Part shown: positions 1 to 10,675 of the stretch, piece after piece | Layout: the number at the start of each line of letters is the position of its first letter | How positions within the stretch are numbered: the first letter of the stretch is position 1 | Source: Diadophis punctatus similis | Lineage: Eukaryota > Chordata > Lepidosauria > Squamata > Dipsadidae | Length of the DNA stretch: 64,000 nucleotides | NCBI GenBank assembly: GCA_023053685.1 | Contig: JALIGW010000001.1 | Coordinates: 227,162,934-227,226,933, forward strand | Direction of reading: 5' to 3' | Program-made: the position numbers and the translations under genes | Notes under the pieces: model-generated | Database searches by the model: none | Seen by the model: only the letters and a program-made list of their open reading frames with translations | Told to the model about the DNA's origin: nothing

Positions 1-195
1 CTTGATATTAGGTCATTTGAATGGGATTGTTGGGCAAATAAAATGGCATTCCTTACCAAGAGCATTCACGTTATCTGCTCAGACTTTAAAAATGTATGGT
101 AGCTTACATACTTTTGGAATGCCCTATATCAGTTTTGGAGGGCAGTACTAATCTCCCCTCTGTTTACAAACTGTTCAGACCACACTCATATGATA
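1..195. other. Flank of Gypsy insertion, nothing recognised
   Basis: AT-rich DNA left of the Gypsy target duplication. I see no coding exon, RNA gene or known repeat. By position it would lie in a Ras intron if the gene continues leftward. Confidence 0.4.
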
Positions 196-200
196 GTTAT

Positions 201-457
201 TGTTCTATTTCCAGAACGGAGGGTCAATGACTGAGGCAAGCCAGGCTTAAAGGCTAACAGTTCTTTATTTCTAACATTCAATGGCTAACAGGTTGCCAAA
301 CGCGGCAGCTAACACGTGAATTCTCTCAGCTGATGGCAACAGCTGAGGTCCTGTTTGACAGCTCCTTTTATACTGAGCTGTCAAACAGGCAACCAATCAG
401 AAACAAATATAGTGCCCCGTCAAGGTCGGACCTGAGTGAAAACTTAAGAACATAACA
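201..457 (-). repeat. Gypsy 3' LTR (element orientation)
   Basis: Direct repeat partner of 4890-5148, bounded by TGTT and AACA. It contains short internal inverted segments (ctgtttgacag and ctgtcaaacag) that could fold, and an ATA-rich stretch reading ttttatactgag. In element orientation this is the downstream LTR because integrase lies next to it. Confidence 0.93.
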
Positions 458-470
458 CTCCTTCCCACCT
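458..470 (-). other. Gypsy polypurine tract
   Basis: Read on the minus strand this is AGGTGGGAAGGAG, which directly abuts the LTR start. Purine tracts in this position prime plus-strand synthesis in LTR elements. Confidence 0.75.
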
Positions 471-655
471 AGTGAGTGCATGCGTAGTCGGCAAGGTAGG
501 CGGGGAGGCATCGGACCCGCCTGGATTGTCTTAGTGTGTCTTCAGCGGGCGAAGAATGAGACTGGGCCTGTTTGGCTCTTGGATCCAAGGGGAATGCGTC
601 ACTTCTCCTGCTGGCTGGGCCCTTGTCAGACTGTGGTAAGGATCTGCAGGTAAGT

Positions 656-1900
656 CTACCGCTCGCTCCTTGGCTTCCTCGTCATTGTCGGTGAAAGGCT
701 CTGTAGCAGTTTGTCTGCTGGTGTCGAGCTGGTAGGGCTCCTTGTCGGGACCCAGTCATGCGGCAGCCATGCTGGATTGTTTTTCCCTCCTCGTAGCTGG
801 TTTAGGTGCCGTCTCCAGACTTTGCCATCCTCTAGTTGGACTTCATATGAACAAGGTCCTGTAATTCTTACTATCAACCCTGTTAACCATAAGGGGCTCC
901 CTGCATAATTTCTTGCATAGAACCTGTCTCCCATTGTGAACCCCCTTAACTCTCTGGCAGATTCTAAGGGATTTTCCGGGGCGTGATCAGGGTGCAATTA
1001 GTCTAAAGTGGTTCTAATTCTGCGGCCCATTAACAGTTCAGCTGGGCTCCTGTTAGTTGATGGGCAGGGCGTTGCGTGCTGAATTAACAGATATTTATCA
1101 ATCTTCGGTTGCCAATCCCCTATGCCCAGTTTGCTTAAAGTGTCCTTGGCTGATCTGACTGTTCTTTCAGCCAGTCCATTTCCCTGAGGATGGAATGGAG
1201 CCACCAGTGCATGGCGGATGCCCAGGCCCACTAAGAATGTTGCGAAGGGTGCGGCAGTGAACTGTGGCCCGTTATCTGAGATCAATAGGTCTGGTAACCC
1301 ATGGGTTACGAACAACTTTCTAAGGGCTTTAATCACGGCTTCAGAGATTATAGAGGGCATTAGCACTACTTCTACCCACTTCGAGAAGGCATCTACCACT
1401 ATTAGAAATGCTTACCCCTTGTAAGGGCCAGCGAAGTTGATGTGGATACGTGACCAAGGAGCCCTTGGGTATTCCCAGTTCTGAACCGGGGCTTTCACAG
1501 GGAAGGGCCTGGATTCCTGGCACAATTTGCAATTGGAAACCCAGTGTGTAATATCTAAATCCATGTTGGGCCACCAGCATAGCTGCGACCCAACGCTTTC
1601 ATGCGTACAATGCCAGGGTGGCCGTCATGCAAAAGGGACAATACCTCATTCCTCAAGGGGCTTGGAATGACTACCCAGGCACCCCAGAGTAAGCAATCCT
1701 GCTGGGTAGACAGCTCGTGCTGGCGTAATTTGTAGGGATGGAATTCTTGGTCTACCATCCCTGGGGGCCACCCCCTTTTCACCCAGTCCAATACTTTTGA
1801 CAGTACTTTGTCCCTGGCTGTGAACTTTGTGACGTCAACTGCTGTGATTGGGAATTGTAAAGTGTCAATGAGCAGGTTAGTTGATGCTGGGGCTGGGTCT
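656..1900 (-). pseudogene. Gypsy integrase region (degenerate)
   Basis: Separate minus-strand frames together cover an integrase. A zinc-finger-like segment (VLSLLHDGHPGIVRMK) lies near 1600-1660. The catalytic core (998-1399) contains VDAFSKWVEV for the first Asp, LISDNGPQFTA for the second, and HPQGNGLAERTVRS around the Glu. A C-terminal domain in another frame (656-997) contains GDRFYARNY and a basic tail ending in HLNQLR. The D, D and E positions are therefore recognisable, but stops and frame changes separate the parts. Integrases of this family insert the cDNA and leave the 5-bp duplication seen at the ends. Confidence 0.88.
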
Positions 1901-2535
1901 TCCACAGGAATGGGAAGTGGGCAGTGGCTCAGTGCATCGGCATGGCAGCTGTTTAGGGACCTGAAATGGGGTTGGAACCGTCCTGGAGGGACGGTGAAGA
2001 AGGGTGGCACGGTCTGGTGGCTCACAACCCCCCTGGAGAGCTGGCAGCAGCCTCCTGACCAGCAGCTGTGAAAGGTGACCATGAGTCGCCATAAGCTGGG
2101 GCTGCCATAGCAGAAGAATCAGAACGGAAGATCCAAGAAGCTCACCTGAGAGTGTGTAGTTATAAGCAGCGAGGAATACAGTCCACCTGGTTAGTCGAGG
2201 AGATAGGATTTGCGGGGTTTGTCTTTCCCCAGCTATGATTCCTAAGAGAGGCTTGTGATATGTTACCAGGTAGAAATGATGCCCATAGAGGTACTCGTGG
2301 AAACTTTTAACCCCGGCTATGATTGCCAATGCCTCTTTATCTAATTGGCTATAATTGCGTTCGGCGGGTGACAGTGTCCTGGAGAAGAACACTATGGGCA
2401 CTTCAAGTCCCGAGTGCAGTTGGTGGCTAAGTACAGCTCCTATTCCATAAGGTGAAGCATCACAAACTAGTAGTAGGGGTGAATCTTCTCTATACTGAAT
2501 GAGGACGCTGTTGGAGGTTAGCAAACGTTTGACAG
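1901..2535 (-). pseudogene. Gypsy RNase H region
   Basis: The minus frame shows PLLLVCDASPYGIGAVLSH, then FFSRTLSPAERNYSQLDKEA and a segment reading SFHEYLYGHHFYLVTYHKPL. This is the standard Ty3/Gypsy RNase H signature (CDAS, GAVL, LDKEAL, F.L.TDHKPL), with TDH changed to TYH. The frame decays downstream of about 2150 into a proline-rich shifted translation before the zinc finger of integrase. Confidence 0.88.
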
Positions 2536-2579
2536 CTTTGAATGTTGCTGCTTCTGTTTTGCCCCATGACCATTTCGCT

Positions 2580-3345
2580 GATCAATGTAGCAGGCAGTGT
2601 AAAGGCTCAGCTAAGGATGCCTTGTAGGATAGGAATATATTATAAAAGTTCAGCAATCCCAAGAATGCTTGTAGCTCAGCCTTATTCTTTGGTGTCGGTG
2701 CTTGCTGAATTGCTAGAATTTTAGCCTTTGTGAGGTGGAGACCAGCCTCATCCACAAGATAGCCTAAAAACTCCACCCTTGGCACCGCAATGTGACATTT
2801 GGATTTCTTTAGCTTCAGCCCGGCATCTTGCAGTCGGTTAAGTACTGTGCGAAGGCGGCACATTAGGTCAGCATGGATGATTGCTGACACCAGGACGTTG
2901 TCAAAATAAGGAACGACACCTGGGATGCCCTGCAATAGCCTTTCTATTAAACTTTGGAATATGCCTGGGGCACAACTGACCCCAAATTGGAGCCGGCGGC
3001 ATTTAAAAGACCCTCTGTGTGTGACTATTGTCTGGGCTTCTGCCGTATTGTTGTCTATGGGTAGCTGTTGATAAGCTTGAGCTAGGTCAAGCTTTGCAAA
3101 TACTTCCCATTTCCAAGTGAGTGCAGGAGGTGCTGCACCATGGGGACAGGGTATGCGTTTTGTTGTAATGCATGGTTAATTGTGCATTTATAATCTGCGC
3201 ATATTCTCACTGACCCATCTGCTTTCATGGGGGTAACAATGGGGGTTTCCCATCGAGCGTGGTCGATTGACTCTAATATACCCTGCACTATTAACTTATC
3301 CAGTTCTGCATCTACTTTCGGCCGGAGTGCAAATAGCACTCACCG
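2580..3345 (-). pseudogene. Gypsy reverse transcriptase region
   Basis: Two minus frames carry the domain. The first (3082-3339) has ELDKLIVQGILESIDHARW, TPIVTPMKADGSVRICADYK and NAYPVPMVQHLL, the N-terminal RT blocks. The second (2582-2935) has VVPYFDNVLV, VEFLGYLVDEAGLHL and AFLGLLNFYNIFL, the catalytic and thumb blocks. The usual YxDD catalytic box reads YFDN, losing the second Asp, and a frame break of about 150 bases separates the halves. This copy cannot encode a working polymerase. Confidence 0.9.
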
Positions 3346-3543
3346 CGGCTTGAGATGTCGGGGAGCTACTTGGGGGTCCAAATTGAACGATATAGATGTC
3401 CCCTTGTAACTACCCAGGGAATCATCAAATACCATAGGAAACCCATTGGCCAGCAATTCCATTTTGGGGCTGCTAGTGATATGATCAATTCCCTTAATTC
3501 TCAGCCCCAAGGACTCGAACCAATCTAAGCCCAATAAACTTGG

Positions 3544-3800
3544 TCAAGGTCCATTTACTATGATCAATGGTAGCTTTCCTTTAAATTGTTTAAATGACAC
3601 CTGGAATTTATAGCTTCCCAGAACTGGAATAGCGTTCCCCTGAAAATCTCTCAATCTTAGCACACAGGGTTTCAGCCAGCTTTTAGTTTTTTTAGGCACT
3701 ATCTTCTTTATTGAACTCCAGAAAGGATAGACACAGATGACCCCATGTCTATTTCCATAGAACAAGGAGTTCCCTCAATGTTAACAGTTAGGAATATTTT
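3544..3800 (-). pseudogene. Gypsy aspartic protease region
   Basis: Downstream of the zinc knuckles the minus frame reads EGTPCSMEIDMGSSVSILS. The flap and active-site layout fits a retropepsin, but the active site is DMG instead of DTG or DSG. The frame continues shifted through 3544-3765 (GSYKFQVSFKQFKGKLPLII), which resembles the C-terminal part. Confidence 0.75.
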
Positions 3801-3929
3801 GTCTTTTACTGTGTGGGCAATTTGATCTACCACTGTTTCTATTGGGTCTCTTAATACCAAGAAACGGTCCTCGCCTTGTCTATACCGCCCTTGGGTGTGC
3901 CTCTTCCTATAACTCTGGTCTAATTCTGG

Positions 3930-4736
3930 GCTATTATCTGCTTGCACCCCTCTACAAACCCTTGCTATGTGGCCTCTCTTCCTGCACCTGAGACAGGTCG
4001 CGGTTTTGAATCTGCAATCTGCCCTAGCGTGCTTCCCGCTGCAACCCGAACAGGTAGGTTGTACAATTTTGGGCTTACCCTGCCGACCTTTGCCTTGCCC
4101 GGCCTTCAGGAGGTGCACCTCATCGTCCTCATCAGGCATGTCTTCTGGGCTGGCTTCTTCGTGGTGTATGCCGAAGGGCTTTCCAGTGGGTTGTGGGTTG
4201 GGATTTTTTTGAATTTCCTCTGTAAGTAGACCTGTTTGACAGTTCGATTGCTCTGGCCTCGTCCAGTGCTGTCTTGAGTGTCAATTCGGTCTTGGCCAGG
4301 AAGTGGCGCTGTATGCGAAGATCTCTGACACCGGAGACTATTTGTCTAGGAGAACTTCATCAAGGTCTCGGAAGTCACAGTACAGGGCGGCTGCGCTGAG
4401 GGCTGCCACATAGTCATTAATTGACTCGCCCTCCTGCTGGCTCTGTCTGTGAAATGCGGGGCGGCAGGCTATACGGGACAGGGCTGGCGCGTAGTGACTT
4501 TTCAGCTTGGCCATTAAAATGTCCCAAGGTACTTCGGGCACCGCTTGAGGTGAGATAAGTGTGCTGGCAATATTAAACATTTTTATGCCACACAAGTTTA
4601 AGAAACACGCTGTCTTTCAACTGCTTAATAGCCCAGTATAGTAGTTTGCCACCAGGAAACATTCAATTCGATTGATGTACGATTCCCACGTCTCTGCGGT
4701 GCTATTGAAGACTGCTAGAGTGGTCATGGACGCCAT
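3930..4736 (-). pseudogene. Gypsy Gag region with zinc knuckles
   Basis: The likely Gag start is the minus-strand ATG at 4736, opening MASMTTLAVFNSTAETWESY. A frame break near 4620 is followed by capsid-like sequence (NDYVAALSAAALYCDFRDLD). A basic region with two cysteine clusters follows: CSGCSGKHARADC, one residue short of canonical spacing, and CLRCRKRGHIARVC, a perfect CX2CX4HX4C knuckle. Zinc knuckles bind the element RNA. The lesions make it a pseudogene. Confidence 0.82.
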
Positions 4737-4869
4737 TTCGGAGGTGATTTGTCAACTGTCTCTGAGGAATATTTCTTTTGCCTTCTTTTGACAGTGACGA
4801 TCAGCTCTTAGTGACTCAGCTCTGAGAGGGTCAGTGATCAGTTTCAGCTCTCTGGTGCCTCAGTTCAAT

Positions 4870-4888
4870 GATCCTACCTTCGTCGCCA
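4870..4888 (-). other. Gypsy primer-binding site, tRNA-Ser-like
   Basis: On the plus strand the bases just left of the upstream LTR read ATCCTACCTTCGTCGCCA. This closely resembles the 3' end of vertebrate tRNA-Ser including CCA, so the minus strand has the complementary TGGCGACGAAGG one base from the LTR. Assignment to tRNA-Ser is from memory of tRNA ends. Confidence 0.65.
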
Positions 4889-4889
4889 G

Positions 4890-5148
4890 TGTTCTATTCC
4901 CAGAATGGAGGGTCAATGACTGAGGCAAGCCAGGCTTAAAGGCTAACAGTTCTTTATTTCTAACATTCAATGGCTAACAGGTTGCCAAATGTGGCAGCTA
5001 ACACGCGCGTTCTCTCAGCTGATGGCAACAGCTGAGGTCCTGTTTGACAGCTCCTTTTATACTGAGCTGTCAAACAGGCAACCAATCAGAAACGAGTATA
5101 GTGCCCCCTGTTGAGGTCAGACCTGAGTGAAAACTGAAGGACATAACA
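4890..5148 (-). repeat. Gypsy 5' LTR (element orientation)
   Basis: Partner of 201-457. In element orientation it is the promoter-bearing LTR, adjoining the primer site and Gag. Several differences from its partner are at CpG-type sites (for example cgcg against tgtg near 4987). Confidence 0.93.
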
Positions 5149-5153
5149 GTTAT

Positions 5154-6054
5154 GCACTACTTTATTAAATGACAAGGATTGAGAAGTCTCTAGAAATGGA
5201 GCCAAATTTACTACTGTGGCAAGTAGTTTTTGAACCTGATTGCTTCCTTGGGTATACCTACTTCAGGAATGAATAGGTTTTTTATTGGATAGCTATGCAT
5301 TGTGCTGTTTTAACTTCTATGTTTGGTCTGTGATGATATTTTTAAAGGCCTAAACTATGCCCTGCAAAGAGTCTGGGAACGATGGTGTTCTGAGAAAGCC
5401 CCAGGGTTACCATGGTAACCCTGAACCAGACAACATTAGCATAGATACCAGTATAATTGTTCTGAGATTCTCTAAGAATAGAGACTCTATTTCTAGTCCA
5501 CCAATCTAGTCCACCAACAAGGCCCCTATTCCATTTTGTAGGGTTGGATGCCTGGTGAGACAAATCTATAGGATTTCTATAGATGGCTGCAACCCTTCCT
5601 TCACATATACAAACATCAGATAGCAGCACAGGAGTCAGTAGACAGGTTATCTCATAAACTTAGTCCAGGTGGAAAGAAGTTCAGGAAGAAGCATTTCAGA
5701 GTATTGAACATACTCCATCTTAATTAACTCACTATAAATAAGGCTAGGAAATTCCTATGATAGTTTCCAAGACTTTGTATTTATCCCATATTTTACTGAA
5801 ATCTTACACTTTCCATTTCCTTGGTCTTGCCCAGTTTGGGGAGGGGGGGGGAAGTATATAATGTATTAGTACTATCTTATTCCAGCATTTTCTAAAAGAA
5901 TCACAAAGTGAGAGGAGAAGTCAGCATGGAAACCCAGGATTTGTTGATGGTGTGGGCAGAGTGAGAAGTCTGAAACATCCAGATCCTGGAGCTCTTAGAT
6001 AATGTACTTATTCCCTTTCAGCATCTTTCTCTTACTTTTCCCTTAGGAAAAAGT
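5154..6054. other. Unassigned intronic or intergenic DNA
   Basis: Single-copy-looking AT-rich sequence. A 95-codon minus frame (5342-5629) has no recognisable family. The one notable item is the 22-bp palindrome listed separately. A G-run occurs near 5840. Confidence 0.4.
5402..5423. promoter_or_regulatory. Perfect 22-bp palindrome containing an RFX X-box
   Basis: The core GTTACCATGGTAAC (5406-5419) matches the RFX consensus GTNRCC-N(0-3)-RGYAAC exactly on both strands. Symmetry extends four more bases on each side. RFX factors act at ciliary and other promoters and enhancers. No promoter is visible here, so function is inferred only from the motif. Confidence 0.5.
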
Positions 6055-6288
6055 AATAGCAATAGCAATAGTGCTTAGACTTATATACCGCTTACAGCGC
6101 TGTAAGCGGTTTACAGAGTCAGCATATTGCCCCCAACAATTTGGATCTTCATTTTACCCACCTCGGAAGGATGGAAGGCTGAGTCAACCTTGAGCCTAGT
6201 GAGATTTGAATTGCCAAATTGCAGGCAGCCGGCAGGCAGCAGAAGTAGCCTGCAGTACTGCACTCTAACCACTGTGCCACCGTGGCTC
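6055..6288 (-). repeat. tRNA-derived SINE with GCTATT tail, copy 1
   Basis: On the minus strand the copy starts GAGCCACGGTGGCACAGTGG (tRNA-like A-box region), has a B-box-like TTCAAATCTC, then a conserved body (CCTTCCATCCTTCCGAGGTG, GTTGGGGGCAATATGCTGAC), and ends in (GCTATT)n. Four more copies in this window share the same layout. A short internal palindrome (cttacagcgctgtaag) replaces the usual body near the tail. Confidence 0.85.
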
Positions 6289-7647
6289 ATAATCATATAG
6301 CCATGCCAGAATATCCACACAATAGATGACTATGCCAACCCACTTTCTTTCTTCTAGAATACTGCAAGTTCTCTCATGCTGACGGCACACCACTGCTGTC
6401 ATCTCAAAAGGAGGGTAAAATTATATGTTATTGTTTTGCAAAGCAGCCCATTATTCATTCTAATGGATAAAAGAGCTGATCAAGGAAGGCTTAAGTCACT
6501 AACAACTGTCAGTGGGTATGCAACTCTACAGTTTTCCTTAAGGCCACACAAGTATTTACCAACTGCGTGCATGGATTTTACTTAAGGAAAAAAGGGTGCA
6601 CTATATAGCTTGTATACTCAATTAAGATCCACTAAATAGGCTGCAGTTACTTCTGAGAAAGCTATGTAGGATTTGGGGACATAACTGCAATTTTATGCAT
6701 ACTTACTTAGAAGCAAACCCATAATAAAACACTATGATTTGCCTCTATCAGACTGAAAGTATCAAACTAGCTGGCAACAAGTTCCTTTTTTGTGTTTGGA
6801 CCCTAGTAAAAATCATTCAGAAAATGCACTGTTCTTGGTGAAAAATAAATGTGGCTGATTTGAAAACTACAGTTCTATTTTTAAACTATTTACATTTCCA
6901 AAAGAGAAGCCAGATGTATGTATTAATATTATATACAGGTAGACCGCTCAGCTTTCCTGACCTATTACGGATCAGTCCTAAGATGCAGGTATAGTTCATG
7001 ATAACCTATTTTATAGTGTGTGTGTGTGTGGGAGGGAGACAAGGAAGGGAGAAGGAGAGTGCGTATGGTGGAGGGAATTTAAACATTTTCTTGACAGCAG
7101 AACATTCTTCTGCAAAGTCATGTAATGGAATTTCAAGATAATCCAATTCATACTTAACAGACTATGTAGATTAGTACAACATAAGATATAAATTATATAA
7201 CAGAGCTGGCTTGGGTTTCCAAAGTCCATAGGACCATCTTAACCATTAACAAAACAAAACAAAACAAAACAACCCCACAAGGATGATAAATGATGCTCCC
7301 AGCAAAATGATAGAATGCCAAAGCTAGGGCCTTTCAGAGGAGCTGGACTGCAATTCCCCCATTACCCACAACCAGCATGACTCTGAAATGGCAACTGTAA
7401 TCCAAAGCATGTGGAGACAATCAGGTTATAGGATGTAATGATGTATCTTCTATTATGGTTTATTTTTCTTTGGATCACCTAATTATCATGTTAGGAACGA
7501 GAACATCAGTCCGTTTCTCAGTCTTCATTTACATTTCTGGTGGAAAGAATGATTACATTCAAATTATAAGCATGGATTGTATACATACAAATATTAGGGC
7601 TAAGAGAGAAGGAGACAACTTTTTGAAGAAAACAGCAGGTTCCTCAC
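6289..7647. other. Likely Ras intron 2, no recognised feature
   Basis: AT-rich DNA with a short TG run (about 7016-7031) and an AAAAC microsatellite (about 7247-7271). I looked for the next Ras exon (residues DSYRKQ onward) on the minus strand and did not see it. Confidence 0.4.
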
Positions 7648-7802
7648 CTCTATGGTAGGATCATACTCGTCAACAAAATGATTCTGAATCAGCTGAATAG
7701 TCAATGCACTTTTCCCAACGCCTCCTGCTCCAACCACCACCAGTTTGTACTCTGTCATCTTCTGGGCTACCCCAGCTCAGGGTCTGCTCACAACACAAGT
7801 GC
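7648..7802 (-). CDS. Ras GTPase first coding exon (H/K/N-Ras residues 1-37)
   Basis: This minus-strand exon encodes the first 37 residues of a classical Ras, from ATG at 7758 to codon 37 at 7648. The start is [20 protein letters not shown] and the end is VDEYDPTIE. Ras is a membrane-anchored GTP switch upstream of RAF/MAPK and PI3K. The P-loop GAGGVGKS (10-17) is intact with Gly12 (GGA) and Gly13 (GGC), and switch I begins at the end. The donor is GAG|GTGAGG (7647-7642), at the junction after codon 37 used by vertebrate Ras genes. The acceptor is a T-rich tract ending CCAG, so 44 nt of leader (7759-7802) precede the ATG. H-, K- and N-Ras are identical here, so the paralogue is open. The leader contains AGACCCTG, which resembles the human HRAS leader as I remember it, while human KRAS and NRAS have only short leader pieces here. 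Long introns argue more for KRAS. Confidence 0.97.
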
Positions 7803-8717
7803 CTGGAAAAAAAACAAAAAAATAAAAGCATATGAAGATCATAAAGATCAAAAAGATCGGGCAAAGTGTTTCTCCCCATATCCCAAACGATTGTCATTCA
7901 TGCTACCTTACAAAAACAAAAACAAAAAGCCCCCAGGAATAACTACAGCAAGGGCACTGGAAGTCAGAGCTGTAGCTGCAGATAAGTACATCCTTAGATT
8001 CTTTTCATTATATAGACAGGGTATCCACAATATCTAGAAGCTCTAAGGGGGAACAGAGCCCTTTGAAAAGCATTGTGTAAAACAATACAAGGCAGGCAAA
8101 ATGCGCACGATGTGGGGAAAGGAGGTATTCATTATTCAGGGCTAGTTAATCAGTATTTAAAATCTATTGCTGGCCAGGATGAGCTATGAAGTCCTCCTCC
8201 TGCACCTATGCCTTACTTAAACTTACATGGTTGATGCAACTAAGATAAAGGATAAAAATACTTGTAAATATGAAACTGCTGCAAGTGAAATACAAATGCC
8301 TGCTCCTCTTTTCACACTGGAGTTTATCTCCCATTTTTCTCTGCTCATAAAGAATATTTTCCAATTCTGGAAACAAACAATTGGATGAATTTCCTAGACA
8401 TTCTAAATGTTTTTAAAAAAGGCGTTTAAAAAGTAACAAATTTGTGGACTATTAACAAATTGTTCTAAACACTGTTTTTTCTCCTTTCATATATGTGAAC
8501 AACGTGAGAAGCAATCACAGATACAGCTCGCAGCAATTTCTACAATCAGAGGAACTTCAAATGCATTCCTATAATGACAGATATTCTATGATGCGTCCCG
8601 ATGCCACCAAAATTGTGCTCTCCCTCTCCTCTCTCCCCCCACCAGACATATATTTATTTTGTGCTGTATGCTATATGAAGGGACCTGGCATAAAGGTAAA
8701 GCTAGAAAAGAATAGTA
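7803..8717. other. Ras intron 1, proximal part
   Basis: Begins with the A-rich complement of the acceptor polypyrimidine tract, then AT-rich unique sequence. A 91-codon frame at 8495-8770 runs into the adjacent MITE and is not convincing as coding. Confidence 0.5.
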
Positions 8718-9114
8718 CAGGTAGTCCTCGAGTTCCGACCACAATTGAACCCAAAAAGTATGCTAGGTGAAACATTTGTTAAGTGAGTTTTGCCCCATTT
8801 TAGGATTTTTCTTGCCACAGTTGTTAACTGAATCACTGCAGTTGATACTGCAGTTAGTAACATGGTTATTAAATTAATCTGGCTTCCCCATTGACTTTGC
8901 TTGTCAGAAAGTCGCAAAAGCGGATGACATGATCCCAGGACACAGCAACCGTCATAAATAGGAACCAGTTGCCAAGCGTCTGAATTTTGATCATGTGACC
9001 GTGGGGATGCTGCAACGGTCAGAAGTGTGAAAAACGGTCAGAAGTCACTTTTTTCAATGCCATTGTAACTTTGAACGGTCACTAAATAAACTGTTTTAAG
9101 TTGAGGATTACCTG
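8718..9114. mobile_element. Tc1/mariner-type MITE, copy A
   Basis: The ends are imperfect inverted repeats (CAGGTAGTCCTCGAGTT at the left, AAGTTGAGGATTACCTG at the right), flanked by TA on both sides (8716-8717, 9115-9116). The body matches copies at 36038, 39827 and 56849 (AGTGAGTTTTGCCCCATTTT, GGGATGCTGCAACGGTCA). It has no coding capacity. TA duplication is the Tc1/mariner hallmark. Confidence 0.82.
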
Positions 9115-9116
9115 TA

Positions 9117-9885
9117 GTTTGCAATGTAAAGCATAATAAAGAGTAGCTACAGAAACTATATCCAGGAGTATTAATGTCAAACACTCTTAGGAAAGCCTGA
9201 AAATATCATCAGCCAGGTGTTTTCTGTTTTCTCTTTTTACTTTCTTGATATATACTACACCCAGTAGGACTTCAGATTATTATTTTATACCTGAATAAGC
9301 ATTTAAGAACTGTTACATATGTCAATGGAGAGCTTACAATTTGCTCAAATTACAGATCCAAAGAGTTGCAGAACCAGTGTGTGTGCTTCTTAAAATAGCC
9401 TTGCTCTCCCACACAGCCATATTTTTCACCTGAATTGCAGTTGTAGGTGCAAAGGTCGGCTGTCCATTTATGCTTCAACCTGTCCTCCCCAATACCAGCT
9501 CTGAGAATTGAAGAGCTTCAAGAATAGAAGACTGACTCTAAAAACGGCCTGGGTATAAATCATATTGTCTATAAGGCTTTGTTTAAAAATAACACGTTTA
9601 TTGTTCTGTTTATCTGTTCCTTTCACCTTTCTTTGTTGTCATAATTCCCAGTTTCCAAATCATAGTTAGAATGGGAATGTTACATTTCCCAATTGACATT
9701 TTCATGACCAAGAAAATCCTGCCAGAACAAGTTAAATGTAATCTGCCCAGATAAGTCTTTGAATTAGGAGGATTAGCAATTTTAATAATAATAGTAGTAA
9801 CGACAATAATACATTTTCCTCAAAAATGAATATACGAGTGTTTTAGATGACATAAACGAATCTAAGAAAATCTGCTATGAATTTT
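9117..9885. other. Ras intron 1, unassigned
   Basis: AT-rich sequence with no open frame of note and no repeat I can name. Confidence 0.4.
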
Positions 9886-10135
9886 ACATGATGATGATGA
9901 TGATGATGTTATCCATTCAGTCATGTTCGACTCTTGGTGATTCTATGGACCAGGTCTCGCCACATCTTCTGATCTGCACTACTTCTTTGAGTTTTTCTAT
10001 GCTCTGGCTGGTGTCAGCTTTGATGGTGTCCAGCCACCGTGTTCTTTGATGGTCTGGTTTCCTTTTACCGCTAACTCTTCCAAATATAATTGCTTTCTCT
10101 GGGGAATTCCCCCGCATGACATGGCCAAACTAAGT
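9886..10135 (-). mobile_element. Bov-B/RTE-like LINE 3' fragment
   Basis: A minus frame (9917-10117) reads FGRVSGKRKPDHQRTRWLD and then LKEVVQIRRCGETW. This resembles the C-terminal tail of Bov-B/RTE ORF2 (GKxxxGRxRxRWLD, LRELVxDREAW). The plus strand has the matching tail motif TCAGTCATGTTCGACTCTTG. It ends at an ATG trinucleotide repeat (about 9886-9909), as expected for RTE 3' tails. Only the last ~250 bases remain. Confidence 0.7.
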
Positions 10136-10312
10136 GAGACGACTTAATAACACTTGATAATACTCAATTATTAATCAATACTTTTTGTTTAACAAAGATA
10201 TTTATTAGCTTTTTAATGCATTAATACTTAGCAATACTCTTCCATTTTGATTAAGTACAGATCAACATCAGAGACAACTAGCACAGTATTTTATTTATAT
10301 AGGACTTATTCT

Positions 10313-10431
<119 letters not shown>

Positions 10432-10440
10432 GTGAGTGAG

Positions 10441-10675
10441 ACTTATATACCGCCTCAAAGTGCAAGCACTCTCTAAGCGGTTTACACCATTAAGCAATGT
10501 ATATTTATATTGCCCCCAACAATCTGGATCCTCATTTTACCTACCTTGGAAGGATGGAAGGCTGAGTCAACCTGAGCCGGTGAGATCTGAACAGCTGAAC
10601 TGCTGATCACAGTCAGCTAAAGTAGCCTGCAGTACTGCACTCTAACTGCTGTGCCACCTCAGCTCATTTTACACC
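10441..10675 (-). repeat. tRNA-derived SINE with GCTATT-type body, copy 2
   Basis: Minus-strand copy of the family at 6055. The tRNA-like head is at the right (GAGCTGAGGTGGCACAGCAG in reverse), and the tail merges into the tetranucleotide repeat instead of GCTATT. Confidence 0.83.

Larger units (their letters stand above)
196..5153 (-). mobile_element. Ty3/Gypsy LTR retrotransposon, degenerate, with target site duplication
   Basis: A complete but decayed element reads on the minus strand. Two LTRs of about 258 bp (201-457 and 4890-5148) begin TGTT and end AACA. They are flanked by a perfect 5-bp direct repeat GTTAT (196-200 and 5149-5153), as expected of an integrase product. Domain order in element orientation is LTR, primer site, Gag with zinc knuckles, protease, reverse transcriptase, RNase H, integrase, purine tract, LTR. 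This RT-RH-IN order defines Ty3/Gypsy rather than Copia. The reading frame is broken by stops and frameshifts in every domain, and key residues are altered, so the copy is inactive. By eye the LTRs differ at roughly 15 positions, so the insertion is not recent. No envelope gene is visible between integrase and the 3' LTR. Confidence 0.93.
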
